Source: Micromonospora haikouensis
GTDB lineage: Bacteria > Actinomycetota > Actinomycetes > Mycobacteriales > Micromonosporaceae
Assembly (NCBI RefSeq): GCF_900091595.1
Contig: NZ_FMCW01000051.1
Coordinates: forward strand, 1 to 32,510
Direction of reading: 5' to 3'
DNA: 32,510 nucleotides
Every line of letters starts with the position of its first letter. Position 1 is the first letter of the stretch. Made by a program: the position numbers and the translations under genes. A model generated the notes under the pieces. That model was not told the DNA's origin. It searched no databases and worked only from the letters and a program-made list of their open reading frames with translations. Below are positions 1 to 7,312 of this stretch, piece after piece.

Positions 1-1
1 C

Positions 2-133
2 GCCACCGTCTGGATCAGCAGAGGGCACACGTGGCCGGCGGAGCTGAGCCCGCCCGACCAGGTCTGTGGCGCCGTGGAGGGGGTCGAAGAGGTGCTGTTC
101 GGTGCCGATCCGGCGGGCGTGGAGCGGGGCTGA
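2..133 (+). CDS. C-terminal fragment of an unidentified protein (cut by window start)
   Basis: An open frame enters from the left edge and ends at TGA 131-133. The 43 visible residues (ending FGADPAGVERG) have ordinary protein-like composition, but I recognise no family. A perfect 9-bp-stem hairpin follows 16 nt after the stop, as expected at the end of a transcription unit. It may be the chromosomal gene bordering the inserted element. With so little of it visible, chance open frame in GC-rich DNA remains possible. Confidence 0.35.
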   Translation, partial: ATVWISRGHTWPAELSPPDQVCGAVEGVEEVLFGADPAGVERG

Positions 134-149
134 CTGCGGTCCCGGGGCG

Positions 150-183
150 GTGAGGGGCATGGGTATCAGCCGTCGCCCCTCAC
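150..183. terminator. Hairpin, likely bidirectional terminator
   Basis: The arms GTGAGGGGC (150-158) and GCCCCTCAC (175-183) are perfectly complementary over 9 bp with a 16-nt loop. The hairpin lies between the plus-strand gene ending at 133 and the integrase gene, which ends at 284 on the minus strand. There is no U-tract, which is common for actinobacterial terminators. Confidence 0.45.
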
Positions 184-238
184 GCTCCGGGCGGTAGACG
201 CTGCGGATCTTGCGGTTGTCGGTTGTGGTGTGGCCTGT

Positions 239-270
239 GCGGGGCGTCGGCCGTGGGGTGACGCCCCCGC
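239..270 (-). terminator. Hairpin terminator downstream of the integrase
   Basis: Arms 239-248 (GCGGGGCGTC) and 260-270 pair over 10 bp with one bulged C and an 11-nt loop. It starts 14 nt after the integrase stop codon (TAA, 286-284) when read on the minus strand. No U-tract is present. Confidence 0.5.
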
Positions 271-283
271 TGTGTGTTGTCGG

Positions 284-1756
284 TTATGCGGCTGGTCGGC
301 GTCGGCGAGGTACGAGCTCGGCGGCGGCTTCGGCTTTGGCGCGTTCGACGTCGAGTTCGGCGATGACGGTGGTGTAGGTGTCGCCGGTGATGGTGATGGA
401 GGAGTGGCCGAGCAACTCTTGGACGTCCTTGAGGTCGGCGCCGGCGGCTTTGAGGAACGTGGCGGCGCAGTGCCGCAGGTCGTGCAGCCGGATCGGGGGT
501 AGCGCGGCGTCGCGGACGAGGCATTCGAATCGCCAGGTGACGGCTTCGGGGTGCCAGGGCCGGCCGTCGGGACGGACGAAGAAGAGTCCGGTGTCGGGCC
601 AGGTGGGGCCGTGGGCGAGTTTCCATTGGGCGCGGCGGACGTGGTAGGCGCGTAGCGCGGCGAGGGTGTAGCTGTCCAGGGAGATGACGCGGTTGCCGGA
701 TTCGGACTTGACCTTCTTGATCACCGGTGTGTAGCCGTGGGTGGACAGTTGCTGGGAGATGGTGATCAGGGCGTTGTCGAAGTCGACGGCGGTGTCGGTG
801 AGACCGACGGCCTCACCGCGGCGTAGGCCGCGATGGAGGATAAGCGTGAACAGCGCGTAGAGGTCGGGGTCGTGGCTCTCGGCATGGTCGAGAAACTCGC
901 CGGCCTGCTGGGGGTTCCACACCATGACCGAGCCGGGTCGTACGCCGGTGGTCTTCCACGTCGCGACGGCCTTGGCTGTCCAGACGCGGGCTTTGGGTCG
1001 GGTCCCCGAGGGCAGCTCGACGTGCGCGGCGGGGTTGAAGTCGATGAGCCGGTTGTTGCTCCTGCGGATCGCGTCGTTGAGTGCCTTGCGCAGGGTGGCG
1101 CGGATGCGGTGCATGGTCGCCGGGCCGGTGACGCGCCGCCCTCGCATGGTGGCACGGATCTGCGGATCGTCGCTCTGCCGGGCGATCTCGATGGTGGTGT
1201 TGCGGTCGGTGATCGCGGTAAACATCGCCTCGATGTGGTCGACCCGCAGCCGTTGCAGGGGGATCGCGCCGAGGTGCGGAACCAGGTGGATGCGGATGTG
1301 GGACTCGTAGGCGCGCACGGTGTTGGGTTCGATGCCGCGGCGGGAGGCCAGCCACTGGTGCAGGTACTCGCCGACGGTCGTCGCGACGGTGGGCGGCAGG
1401 CCGGCCCGGACCCGTCGGGCGATGGTGTCGCGGTCCGGCAGTGGCGCTCCGGAGGTGACGGCGAGGAGCAGGTCGGCGATCTCGGCGGCGAGGGCGGTGT
1501 CGTCGCCGGCGAGGGCGAGCAGCGCTCTGGCGTGGTCGCGGTCGCCGGTGGCGGCGTCGCGGCTGTCGAAGGTGCTGCGTCGTAGCTGCCGGCACCGCTG
1601 GCCGGGGTGGGTGGGCAGTTCGAGCTGGTAGGCCCACCGGCCGTGGGTGGGGTGCCACGAACCGCCCGTTCGTCTCAGCTGGGGGCAGCGGTTGCCGAGT
1701 TTGCGGCCGTCGTTGTCGCGGCAGGCGCAGCGTTTGAAGACGGATCCGTTCGCCAT
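284..1756 (-). CDS. int: Tyrosine site-specific recombinase (phage/ICE-type integrase)
   Basis: A 490-aa integrase that would catalyse insertion and excision of the element by strand exchange at att sites. The N-terminal part carries a Cys-rich stretch (FKRCACRD). The middle holds the SAM-like core-binding domain (VGEYLHQWLASRRGIEPNTV). The C-terminal catalytic domain shows the box I arginine (HRGLRRGEAVGL), box II H425-x-x-R428 (LHDLRH), H451 (ELLGHSSI) and the nucleophile Y461. All key residues are present, so the enzyme looks intact. I chose ATG 1756-1754 because it begins the conserved MANGSVFKRC segment and follows GGAGGAG by about 10 nt; an in-frame start at 1831 is possible but has no support. 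It lies 81 nt downstream of the excisionase-like gene on the same strand. No tRNA-type attachment gene is visible beside it. Confidence 0.93.
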   Translation of the reverse strand: MANGSVFKRCACRDNDGRKLGNRCPQLRRTGGSWHPTHGRWAYQLELPTHPGQRCRQLRRSTFDSRDAATGDRDHARALLALAGDDTALAAEIADLLLAVTSGAPLPDRDTIARRVRAGLPPTVATTVGEYLHQWLASRRGIEPNTVRAYESHIRIHLVPHLGAIPLQRLRVDHIEAMFTAITDRNTTIEIARQSDDPQIRATMRGRRVTGPATMHRIRATLRKALNDAIRRSNNRLIDFNPAAHVELPSGTRPKARVWTAKAVATWKTTGVRPGSVMVWNPQQAGEFLDHAESHDPDLYALFTLILHRGLRRGEAVGLTDTAVDFDNALITISQQLSTHGYTPVIKKVKSESGNRVISLDSYTLAALRAYHVRRAQWKLAHGPTWPDTGLFFVRPDGRPWHPEAVTWRFECLVRDAALPPIRLHDLRHCAATFLKAAGADLKDVQELLGHSSITITGDTYTTVIAELDVERAKAEAAAELVPRRRRPAA

Positions 1757-1837
1757 GGTCAGGTGTCTCCTCCGGTGTGGCAGCCGGTGGGCTGCGGATT
1801 CCATACGGGATGATCCACGCGTGCCTTTCACCGGGGA

Positions 1838-2134
1838 TCAAGTCGCCTGTGACGGGGCGGCAGGGGGACCGTCGTCGGTTGGTAGGTGTAGGGCGTGGAG
1901 GATGGCCGCGACTGGTATCCGGAAGCGGCTGCCGAAGCGCAGCACGGCGACCGGGAACTGACCGCGCTTGGCCAGGTCGTACGCGGTGGCGTGGGACAGT
2001 CCGAAGATGGCTGCGGCGGTGGTCAGGTCGGTCACGGTGCCGAGGGCGCGGATCCGGTCGGCGGTCCACACCGGCGGCTCACCGTTCGCGGGAGGCATCG
2101 GCCGGTCGGGGGGATTCTGGACGGGAAAGCTCAT
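1838..2134 (-). CDS. Excisionase-like / AlpA-MerR-type helix-turn-helix protein
   Basis: A 98-aa protein with a single winged-HTH of the excisionase class. The core is LTTAAAIFGLSHATAYDLAK, followed by a wing with FGSRFRIPVAAI, the pattern of DNA-binding-domain, excisionase family proteins. Such proteins bend DNA at att sites to direct integrase towards excision, and can also regulate the integrase promoter. ATG 2134-2132 was chosen over longer in-frame extensions because GGAAGGGA lies about 8 nt upstream and the start overlaps the stop of the preceding small gene (TGATG). It sits just upstream of the integrase, the usual xis-int order. Confidence 0.85.
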   Translation of the reverse strand: MSFPVQNPPDRPMPPANGEPPVWTADRIRALGTVTDLTTAAAIFGLSHATAYDLAKRGQFPVAVLRFGSRFRIPVAAILHALHLPTDDGPPAAPSQAT

Positions 2135-2316
2135 CACCGACGTTCCCTTCCGAGAGGCTGCCAGTGACCCTCCGGGTGGGTGGGGGCGTCGGCGCGGGCC
2201 GGGCACCCGGCGGTGATCGATGCCGGTGGGTCGCCGGCGGTCAGGTCGATGGGTACGGGGTCGGCCGGGTCGATGCGATCGGCCCGATGGTTGTGGTGCG
2301 GCGTGTGCTCGCTCAT
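2134..2316 (-). CDS. Small protein translationally coupled to the excisionase-like gene
   Basis: A 60-aa reading frame starting MSEHTPHHNHRAD and ending in TGA that shares one base with the ATG of the excisionase-like gene (TGATG). That junction argues it is translated. The protein is rich in His, Pro and Asp, has no recognised domain, no signal peptide and no membrane segment. The ribosome binding site is poor (only CGGAG about 13 nt upstream). It may be a small leader gene that couples translation of xis. Confidence 0.45.
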   Translation of the reverse strand: MSEHTPHHNHRADRIDPADPVPIDLTAGDPPASITAGCPARADAPTHPEGHWQPLGRERR

Positions 2317-2426
2317 GTGCTGTCGGCTCCGCGCCGCGCCGTGAAGCGCTGACACCTCCGAACCGGGGTTTGTGGGCCCTGGCGAACACTTGCCGAACTC
2401 ACCGCCGCTCACAGCGGCCGTCCGCG

Positions 2427-3123
2427 TGACAGTCGCCCCGGTTCGTACGACTTTCCCCGGCCAGCCGGGCGTAGCGTCGATCAGCGGCAGTCGTCGCGAC
2501 GACCACAGGAGACCCACTTCTGTCAGTTACCGTGCGTAACTAACAAAAGCGGGAAAAGCGCGGGCCCCAGGCCTTGGGTCTCGCCGCGATGTCGGCGTCG
2601 ATCACCGCTCCGACCAGCGTTGTGAGAGGCGCGCAGGTGTCACCGGGCAGGCGGATCCACCGGCGCGGCGCCCCTACCCCCGGCGATCCTGTCAACGGTG
2701 ACAGCGCCCCTGCTGGCTGCCATGGATGCGCCCCAGCGAGCCGGCGCGGTCGGCCGACGGCGACCGGCGACACCAACGCGGTGAGCGGCCACGCTGTCAC
2801 AGACCCCGCGCCCGATCGCTGTGAGCGTCGCCGGACTGTGTCGCAGGGCTGCGGGGCGAGCCGGTGCCAGCGTCACCGCGAAGCGCGTCGATAGGTTCTG
2901 TCACTCCTGTCACAGCGCAGGTCAACCCGCTTCCACCCGCACCGAATCAGTGATTGTTATCTATTAGATCTCTTGTGGGGTCCGCCCATGACAGAGGCTG
3001 GGGGAGGGGCGGGGACCGGCGGCTGAGCAGTTCTGTCAGAGGCTGTGACACGCCTGTGGTGGAATCGCCGCCGCCCCTCGCCGCGACGCCACCGGCGACA
3101 GTCATCGAAACCCTCCGCTGTCA
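2427..3123. repeat. Iteron-like cluster of ten CTGTCA/TGACAG hexamers
   Basis: Exact copies lie at 2427, 2520, 2689, 2699, 2794, 2898, 2907, 2989, 3033 and 3118, in both orientations; a near copy (TGTGACA) is at 3044. Chance alone would give well under one copy of a given hexamer pair in 700 bp. Two copies at 2689-2704 form the inverted repeat CTGTCA-4-TGACAG. Two others are 9 nt apart in direct orientation. Several neighbours are separated by roughly 80-105 nt. The function is unknown; candidates are binding sites for a replication, transfer (clt-like) or regulatory protein. Confidence 0.55.
2525..2541. promoter_or_regulatory. 17-bp inverted repeat, candidate operator
   Basis: AGTTAC-CGTGC-GTAACT has perfect 6-bp arms and a 5-nt spacer, a typical size for a dimeric repressor site. 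It lies about 210 bp upstream of the small-gene/xis/int unit on the minus strand. No direct evidence ties it to a regulator. Confidence 0.35.
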
Positions 3124-3296
3124 CAGGAGTTGACATGGGCGTGTCCGGCGCTACGGACTGGCCCACCTCCGCCTTTGACACGGCAATGCCCTTCGCCAGG
3201 CTGACGTGCGCTACCCGCATCGCTGGCGCTCAACACCGCCACCGGTTCGGGTTCTCCTGCAGCCCAACTTCGGCGCGTAGCGGCCACGCGGTATCC

Positions 3297-3600
3297 GCGA
3301 GGTTCAGCTTCGACATGGCCGAGGTCCTCGACGGCGGGATGCTGCGAGTCGGCCTCCCCAAAGTCGTGCTCGGCGAGGACACCAGCCTGCCGCGCGGCTC
3401 CATGATTCTCGCGGAGGTCCGACGCGACCACCGCCCGCGCAACCACCGCAGCCGATCGGGGCCGCGACGCTACCCTGATCATCGACGCGGCCCACAACCC
3501 CTGGCCCTGGCCAACTCGCTGGACACGATGCTCACCAAGGCACACGCTCGCCGGCTGTCGCTCGTACTTGCCCACCAAGCCCTGGCGGGCGGCCGCGGCG
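3297..3600 (+). pseudogene. Relic of a conjugative-transfer ATPase (TraG/TraD, type IV coupling protein C-terminal half)
   Basis: One frame reads FDMAEVLDGGMLRVGLPKVV then LGEDTSLPRGSMILAEV, closely resembling the segment of actinobacterial TraM-recognition/type IV coupling ATPases that carries 'LDGGxLLVRLPKGxLGEDTARLLGS'. The homologous continuation (ATTARATTAADRGRDATLII then DAAHNP) is found only in another frame, covering the Walker B-like 'LDEAHN' site, here DAAH. The sequence then returns to the first frame for SLDTMLTKAHARRLSLVLAH. So at least two compensating frameshifts (near 3418 and 3495) split the gene, the start is missing and the end cannot be traced. The element has probably lost its own conjugation machinery. 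Confidence 0.6.
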
Positions 3601-3841
3601 GCCGCGCCGAGGCAGGACACCAACGCCATCGACGCTCTCGCCGAGCGACTCAGTCGTCCGAGTGGCGAAGCTCCCGACCGCCTCTGCGATGGCGGTGGCG
3701 TCACCCGGGCCGCCCAGTGGCTCGCCACCCGGCTTGTGACCCGTGACTGCCGAACACCTGCAGCCCAGTGCCGACCTGGGCTGTCAGTGCCGCACATGCC
3801 CCCTGACAGCCCTTGCGGACCCGCCTCTGTCCCGCCAGACA

Positions 3842-3859
3842 CCCTCCCGATCGGGAGGG
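3842..3859. repeat. 18-bp perfect palindrome
   Basis: CCCTCCCGA followed directly by its exact complement TCGGGAGGG. It lies 15 bp before a longer perfect palindrome, so the two would form side-by-side cruciform or hairpin structures. There is no intact gene immediately upstream for it to terminate. Confidence 0.6.
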
Positions 3860-3874
3860 CACCCATCCCGCCAG

Positions 3875-3904
3875 GAGCGAACACGGGGTACCCCGTGTTC
3901 GCTC
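3875..3904. repeat. 30-bp perfect palindrome
   Basis: The left arm GAGCGAACACGGGGT (3875-3889) is followed immediately by its exact complement (3890-3904), with KpnI-like GGTACC at the centre. There is no spacer, so it is a true palindrome rather than a looped terminator stem. It could be a strong terminator, a binding site for a dimer, or part of an origin or transfer site. Confidence 0.6.
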
Positions 3905-4313
3905 AGCCCTCAGCAAACCGACCCCCTCGCTCGTCGAGTCCCACAAGATCCGGCGGATCGACGCCGTCGACGCCGACCGCCACGGCGACGTCGCGTGGTC
4001 CGCATCGACGAACAACTCGATCACGCCGACGCCCCGGGCTGAGGCGCCTCATCGAAACCACTGCGCGGTCCGGTCGACCCATCCCGACAACTCTCCACGA
4101 GGTTGACGCCAGAGGGGCAGATGCGACGCTCCGGCCCTGCCCCGCGCGTCGTCCACGGCGCTTCACCGCGCCGCCCCCGGACGGACGACTTGACCTTCAT
4201 CGACAGATGAGCGTCGATCAAATGGGCATCGCCCGAGCCGGTCATCAGGCACAACGCCCCAGGCCTGGCCGGACGTTGCCCCTGCCTCGGAACCTGAAGG
4301 AAGGTCACCCGCG

Positions 4314-4733
4314 ATGTCTGACCGACGCCGAATCCGGCCGTCCCACTGCGCCCTCCTGCCCAGCGACGTCACCGACCCGCTGCTGTGGCGGCTGGCCGTT
4401 GACGTCCTCACCGCCCACCAACCCGGGCCCGACGATCGGTGCGTCAACCTGCAGTGCGCCGACCAGAGAACCGGCCCGTGCATGGCCGCCAGACAGGCGC
4501 AACAAGCGATGCTTATCGCCCGATCCGCAGCGCCGCAACCACCGGCCCTGCCCCAGCCGGCCGTCAGCAGCCGCGAATGCGCACCGCAGCGGCGGGTGCG
4601 CGAGGCCGGTGGTTTCGTCGGCTGGTTCACCGCCGGAATCGCCGCGACCGCCACGCACCTGCGGTCGCGGATCCCGCAGCGGCTGCCGCGCCGGGTCCCC
4701 GGAGCGACGCTCACCACCGCGTACGCCGCGTGA
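4314..4733 (+). CDS. Uncharacterised actinobacterial protein
   Basis: A 139-aa protein starting at ATG 4314 with GAAGGAAGG about 9 nt upstream, a strong ribosome binding site. The central part (LLWRLAVDVLTAHQPGPDDR, then CVNLQCADQRTGPCMAARQA) carries paired cysteines of the kind seen in small hypothetical proteins of actinobacterial mobile elements. The C-terminal third has a short hydrophobic stretch (GGFVGWFTAGIAATA) followed by Arg-rich sequence, which is too short for a confident membrane segment. Function is unknown. It is followed 57 nt later by another small gene in the same direction, probably in one transcript ending at the hairpin at 4955-4977. Confidence 0.65.
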   Translation: MSDRRRIRPSHCALLPSDVTDPLLWRLAVDVLTAHQPGPDDRCVNLQCADQRTGPCMAARQAQQAMLIARSAAPQPPALPQPAVSSRECAPQRRVREAGGFVGWFTAGIAATATHLRSRIPQRLPRRVPGATLTTAYAA

Positions 4734-4790
4734 GCCACGGCCTCCAGCCGCAACGAACCACGACTACCGCACCGCGGTCAGAAGGACAGC

Positions 4791-4970
4791 ATGACCTCGC
4801 GCACCGAGACCACTCCCCCAGCTACGCGTGAGCCGCCGTCGCGACCATTACCCTCAGGCACGGGTGCTGCGCCAGCGCCGTCCGCCGAGTACCACTCGGC
4901 TTTCGTCGAAACCCGCCGCGCAGCTCTCCAACCGCCAGCCGGAAGCAAGGCCGCCGACGGCCGTCTATAG
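4791..4970 (+). CDS. Small uncharacterised protein (59 aa)
   Basis: A short frame from ATG 4791 to TAG 4968-4970 with AGAAGGA about 5-6 nt upstream. The protein begins MTSRTETTPPATREPPSRPL and is Pro/Thr/Ala-rich and probably disordered. No domain is recognised. Its stop codon lies inside the loop and stem of a strong terminator hairpin, a common arrangement for the last gene of an operon, which supports it being real. Confidence 0.5.
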   Translation: MTSRTETTPPATREPPSRPLPSGTGAAPAPSAEYHSAFVETRRAALQPPAGSKAADGRL

Positions 4971-4977
4971 GCCGTCG
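4955..4977. terminator. Hairpin terminator between convergent genes
   Basis: CGACGGCC (4955-4962) and GGCCGTCG (4970-4977) pair perfectly over 8 bp with a 7-nt loop. It overlaps the stop of the plus-strand small gene and lies 43 nt beyond the end of the minus-strand metallopeptidase gene, so it can serve both directions. No U-tract. Confidence 0.55.
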
Positions 4978-5019
4978 AACACCGGTAGGCCCAGCGAATC
5001 CGCCGCGCCTGCGGCTCCG

Positions 5020-6096
5020 TCAGGGGCTGGTTGGGGTGAGTCGTAGTTCGGGGAGGTGTTCGGTGGCGGCGTCGATCACGGTGCGGGCCAGGGCCGCGGG
5101 TAGGCCGGCGTGCGCGGCGAGGTCTTCGATGGTGGTGTGTTGTTGGTTGAGGAGGGTGGCGGCCTTGCCAAGGAGGGTGGGCTGTTCGCGGGGGCCGAGG
5201 TCGCCGGGTTCGGGGTGGCCCCATTGGGCGAGCAGGCTCATGCCGCGTCGGTAGGTGTGGTCCCGGTAGACGCCGAGGTCGTGTCCCCGGTAGACGAGGG
5301 CTTTCAGGCTGATGCCCCAGCGGCGTTTCAGCTCGTGCAGCCGGTCGAAGTCCAGCCGGGCGGGAAGCTCACCGGCCAGGGTGGTGCTGGGGGCGAGGAA
5401 CTCGGAGGCGAAGGCGGTGGCTTCCCGTTCCAGGAGTTGGCTGCCCGGCTCGGCGTCGTGGTGCAGCAGCAGGTGGCCGAGTTCGTGGGCGGCGTCCATC
5501 CGGGAACGGGCCTTGTCGTTCTTCGTGGGGTTGAGGAAGACAAACGGCCGCTGGCCGTACCAGTGTGAGAACGCATCCACCCGTTCGGAGGCGTCCGGCA
5601 GGGACAACACGATCACCCCGTGCGCCTCCAGCAGCCGCACCATGTGCGGCACCGGCCCGTCGTCGAGCCCGAACTCCGCACGTGCCGCCGCCGCGACCGT
5701 ACGGACGTCCTCGGCCCGCGCGGGTTCCGGCCAGTCGAGCTGCGGCAGCCGCAACTGCGGCAGCCGTAGCTGCCGGCCCACGACCTCGACCATGCGCCAG
5801 GCGACCTCACCGAACGCCTCGGCCTGGTCCCGCTCCGCCTGGCTGGTGGCCCGCAGGCTACGGAAGTGCGCCCGCCCCGGCGACGCCGGTGCCGGGACAC
5901 CGGCGGCGAAGAACTCCACCGGCATCGCCAACGCCAACGCCAACCGGGCCAGCACCGCCGCCGACGGGCGGGCCTGCCCCAGCTCGTACTGGCTGACCGC
6001 CGCCGCCGTCACCCCGACCTGCCGGGCCAACTCGTTCTTGCGCATCCGCCGCCACCTGCGTGCCAGCCCCAGCGCGTGTGGCTCGAACCCCGCCAC
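5020..6096 (-). CDS. HTH-XRE regulator fused to ImmA/IrrE-type zinc metallopeptidase
   Basis: A 358-aa two-domain protein. Residues about 10-60 form an XRE/Cro-type HTH (NELARQVGVTAAAVSQYELG). Residues about 150-245 form a minimal zincin with H204-E-L-G-H208 (DAAHELGHLLLHH) and a downstream Glu-rich helix (EREATAFASEFLAP). In known relatives (ImmA of ICEBs1, IrrE/PprI with DdrO) the peptidase cleaves a repressor to switch on genes after damage or signalling; here the DNA-binding part is on the same chain. A small in-frame duplication (LRLPQ twice, about residues 110-119) is encoded by a tandem 15-bp repeat near 5739-5770. The start is uncertain: GTG 6096-6094 is the first plausible codon after the upstream gene's stop, but it lacks a good ribosome binding site. 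It follows the 232-aa gene by 38 nt and is probably co-transcribed with it. Confidence 0.85.
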   Translation of the reverse strand: MAGFEPHALGLARRWRRMRKNELARQVGVTAAAVSQYELGQARPSAAVLARLALALAMPVEFFAAGVPAPASPGRAHFRSLRATSQAERDQAEAFGEVAWRMVEVVGRQLRLPQLRLPQLDWPEPARAEDVRTVAAAARAEFGLDDGPVPHMVRLLEAHGVIVLSLPDASERVDAFSHWYGQRPFVFLNPTKNDKARSRMDAAHELGHLLLHHDAEPGSQLLEREATAFASEFLAPSTTLAGELPARLDFDRLHELKRRWGISLKALVYRGHDLGVYRDHTYRRGMSLLAQWGHPEPGDLGPREQPTLLGKAATLLNQQHTTIEDLAAHAGLPAALARTVIDAATEHLPELRLTPTSP

Positions 6097-6134
6097 CGCT
6101 GCGGTGACCGGTACCGGCGGGCGAACCCCGCCCG

Positions 6135-6833
6135 TCACGCCCGTCGACCAGCGACACCGAGGGTACGGCCGACACCGCCTGCGGGCGGCAGCGTGCCGAG
6201 CGGCAGCTCCGGCACGGGCAGCTCGTCGTGCCGCTGCCCTGGCACCCCGACCGGGCCGGCGACGACCGGCAGCGGCGTCCCGGGGGTGGTGGCGTCGCCG
6301 AACCAGAGCGTCACCTCGAACCACGGCGATCCGCCCTCGCGGTTGTCGCGGGGCAGCCCGAGGTACGCCGTCGCCTCGCCGGTGGTGATGTCGCCGGTGT
6401 GCGCGACCCGCAGGTGCCGCTTCGGGGGCACCACACCGGCGAAGACCTCCGGGAACTGCTCGGCGTCGTCGAAGGCCAACTGCCCGTCGCGGCTGTTCTC
6501 CACCGCCCCGCCCAGTCGTGCCTCGCTGCCCTCCCACCGGATCGACTCGATCCCACCCTGCAACGAGTACAACCGCACCACGTACCCGGCGCACAGGATC
6601 TCCAGGGAGTTGTCCTCCACCCGCACCCGCACGCCGTCGACACCGTCGAGGGACGCCTTGCCCAGGTTCGTCAGGTTCCGCCACACCGTGGTGCCGAAAC
6701 TCATCGCGTCATCGCCGAGTTCCGGCTCGTGCCGGTCCGCGGCCCGCCGGTAGACCTGCCGGATCAACCCGCCCAGCGGCTCCAGCACACCCCGCTCGTC
6801 CAGCACCGCCACCGCGTCGTCCAGCAACCCCAT
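6135..6833 (-). CDS. Uncharacterised protein paired with the HTH-metallopeptidase gene
   Basis: A 232-aa soluble protein that I cannot assign to a named family. It begins MGLLDDAVAVLDERGVLEPL and contains a beta-rich middle (GVRVRVEDNSLEILCAGYVV). The last 40 residues are Gly/Pro-rich and probably flexible. ATG 6833-6831 was preferred over a longer form starting at 6878 because the region upstream looks like a promoter: TACATT ends 7 nt before the ATG, which suits a leaderless transcript. It is the first gene of a minus-strand pair with the HTH-metallopeptidase 38 nt downstream. By analogy with ImmA-type pairs it could be the partner or substrate of the peptidase, but nothing in the sequence proves it. 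Confidence 0.6.
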   Translation of the reverse strand: MGLLDDAVAVLDERGVLEPLGGLIRQVYRRAADRHEPELGDDAMSFGTTVWRNLTNLGKASLDGVDGVRVRVEDNSLEILCAGYVVRLYSLQGGIESIRWEGSEARLGGAVENSRDGQLAFDDAEQFPEVFAGVVPPKRHLRVAHTGDITTGEATAYLGLPRDNREGGSPWFEVTLWFGDATTPGTPLPVVAGPVGVPGQRHDELPVPELPLGTLPPAGGVGRTLGVAGRRA

Positions 6834-6872
6834 GCCGCAGAATGTAGTCGATGCCGCAGTTGATGTTGCGGA
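6832..6872 (-). promoter_or_regulatory. Candidate promoter/operator of the regulator pair
   Basis: Read on the minus strand, TACATT (6846-6841) fits the actinobacterial -10 pattern TANNNT, 7 nt before ATG 6833. On the plus strand ATGCCGCAG is repeated exactly at 6832-6840 and 6851-6859 (19-bp period), and an inverted partial copy (TGTTGCGG) follows at about 6864-6871. The repeats flank the -10, as an autorepressor site would. The -35 match is poor. Confidence 0.35.
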
Positions 6873-7276
6873 AATCAAGCAGCCGACACGCCCGACGTCG
6901 AACCTGGCACTGCCGACGCAGCCTCACCGAACATCGCCAGAGACACGCACCCGCCACCCAGGCTGCCCCTTCCGGCAACAGGCGGGATGGAGGCTCGCCT
7001 CATCGCTCTCCGGGCTCGCCGCACGCACCCTAAGCTGCAAGACCAGCCTGGAAGAGCTCCATCATGACCTGCCGCACAGCGGAGAGTTTCTCGGGGAGGT
7101 CAGCTCTGCTGGTGCAAGAAAGCGCAACGCCTGCGGCATCGATCCGCCGCAGTTAGCAAGGGGTGGGTGTCCTTTGAAATATCGATCATGCTAACCAATC
7201 TTGGCGATGGCAGTTGCGCTGGGTAGTCGACGCGACCTACCGCTGTCGGTGATCAACTGGCACCCTCAAGGGCACG
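6873..7276. other. Divergent intergenic region between regulator pair and que-dpd operon
   Basis: About 400 bp with no gene I can support. The base composition is less GC-rich than its neighbours. It contains the inverted repeat at 7222-7241. A minus-strand start at 7189 would give a peptide beginning MIDISKDTHPLLT, reminiscent of Phd/YefM antitoxin N-termini, but the frame stops after about 30 residues and has no ribosome binding site. Confidence 0.4.
7222..7241. promoter_or_regulatory. Inverted repeat upstream of the que-dpd promoter
   Basis: GGTAGTCG (7222-7229) and CGACCTACC (7233-7241) are complementary over 8 bp with one bulged base and a 3-nt centre. It ends 35 bp before the candidate -35 at 7277, a suitable place for a regulator, for instance the nearby HTH protein. 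Confidence 0.35.
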
Positions 7277-7305
7277 TTCCATCGTTCCCAGTAGTTCGGT
7301 AGGCT
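7277..7305 (+). promoter_or_regulatory. Candidate promoter of the que-dpd operon
   Basis: TTCCAT (7277-7282), a 17-nt spacer and TAGGCT (7300-7305), which fits TANNNT. The predicted start, about 7 nt after the -10, coincides with the base of the leader hairpin at 7313. The -35 is a weak match, so this rests mainly on spacing and position. Confidence 0.35.
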
Positions 7306-7312
7306 GACCGCC

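Larger units (their letters stand above)
2317..3296. other. Gene-poor stretch of the element with repeat cluster
   Basis: I find no convincing coding sequence here; open frames on both strands are Arg/Pro/Ala-rich shadows typical of 70% GC DNA. It holds the CTGTCA/TGACAG cluster, a 17-bp inverted repeat at 2525-2541 and an AT-rich patch around 2950-2976 (contains TGTTATCTATTAGAT) that stands out from its surroundings. The combination would fit a cis-acting region (origin, transfer site or operator region) of the element. Confidence 0.4.
3601..4313. other. Stretch without a convincing gene
   Basis: Apart from the two palindromes I see no intact gene. One plus-strand stretch (about 3920-4030, reading VESHKIRRIDAVDADRHGDV) looks protein-like but has no plausible start or family, and may be another gene relic. 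The last 30 bases contain a good ribosome binding site for the gene starting at 4314. Confidence 0.35.

Noticed and set aside
284..2069. Long opposite-strand and alternative-frame open frames over the integrase, such as 418 aa on the minus strand
   Set aside because: They overlap a clear integrase with intact catalytic residues and have the Arg/Pro-rich composition of GC-driven shadow frames.
3045..4794. Long open frames (233 and 408 aa) on the plus strand in the left arm
   Set aside because: Arg/Pro/Ser-rich composition and absence of coherent homology over their length. Only the short TraG-like segment is recognisable, and it crosses frames.
7027..7189. Minus-strand peptide beginning MIDISKDTHPLLT, similar to Phd/YefM antitoxin N-termini
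   Set aside because: The frame stops after about 30 residues, there is no ribosome binding site, and the rest of the antitoxin fold and a toxin partner are missing. The match is too short to call a pseudogene.
6832..7194. 120-aa open frame on the plus strand in the divergent intergenic region
   Set aside because: It has no ribosome binding site, starts inside the candidate promoter of the minus-strand pair, and its composition is not protein-like.
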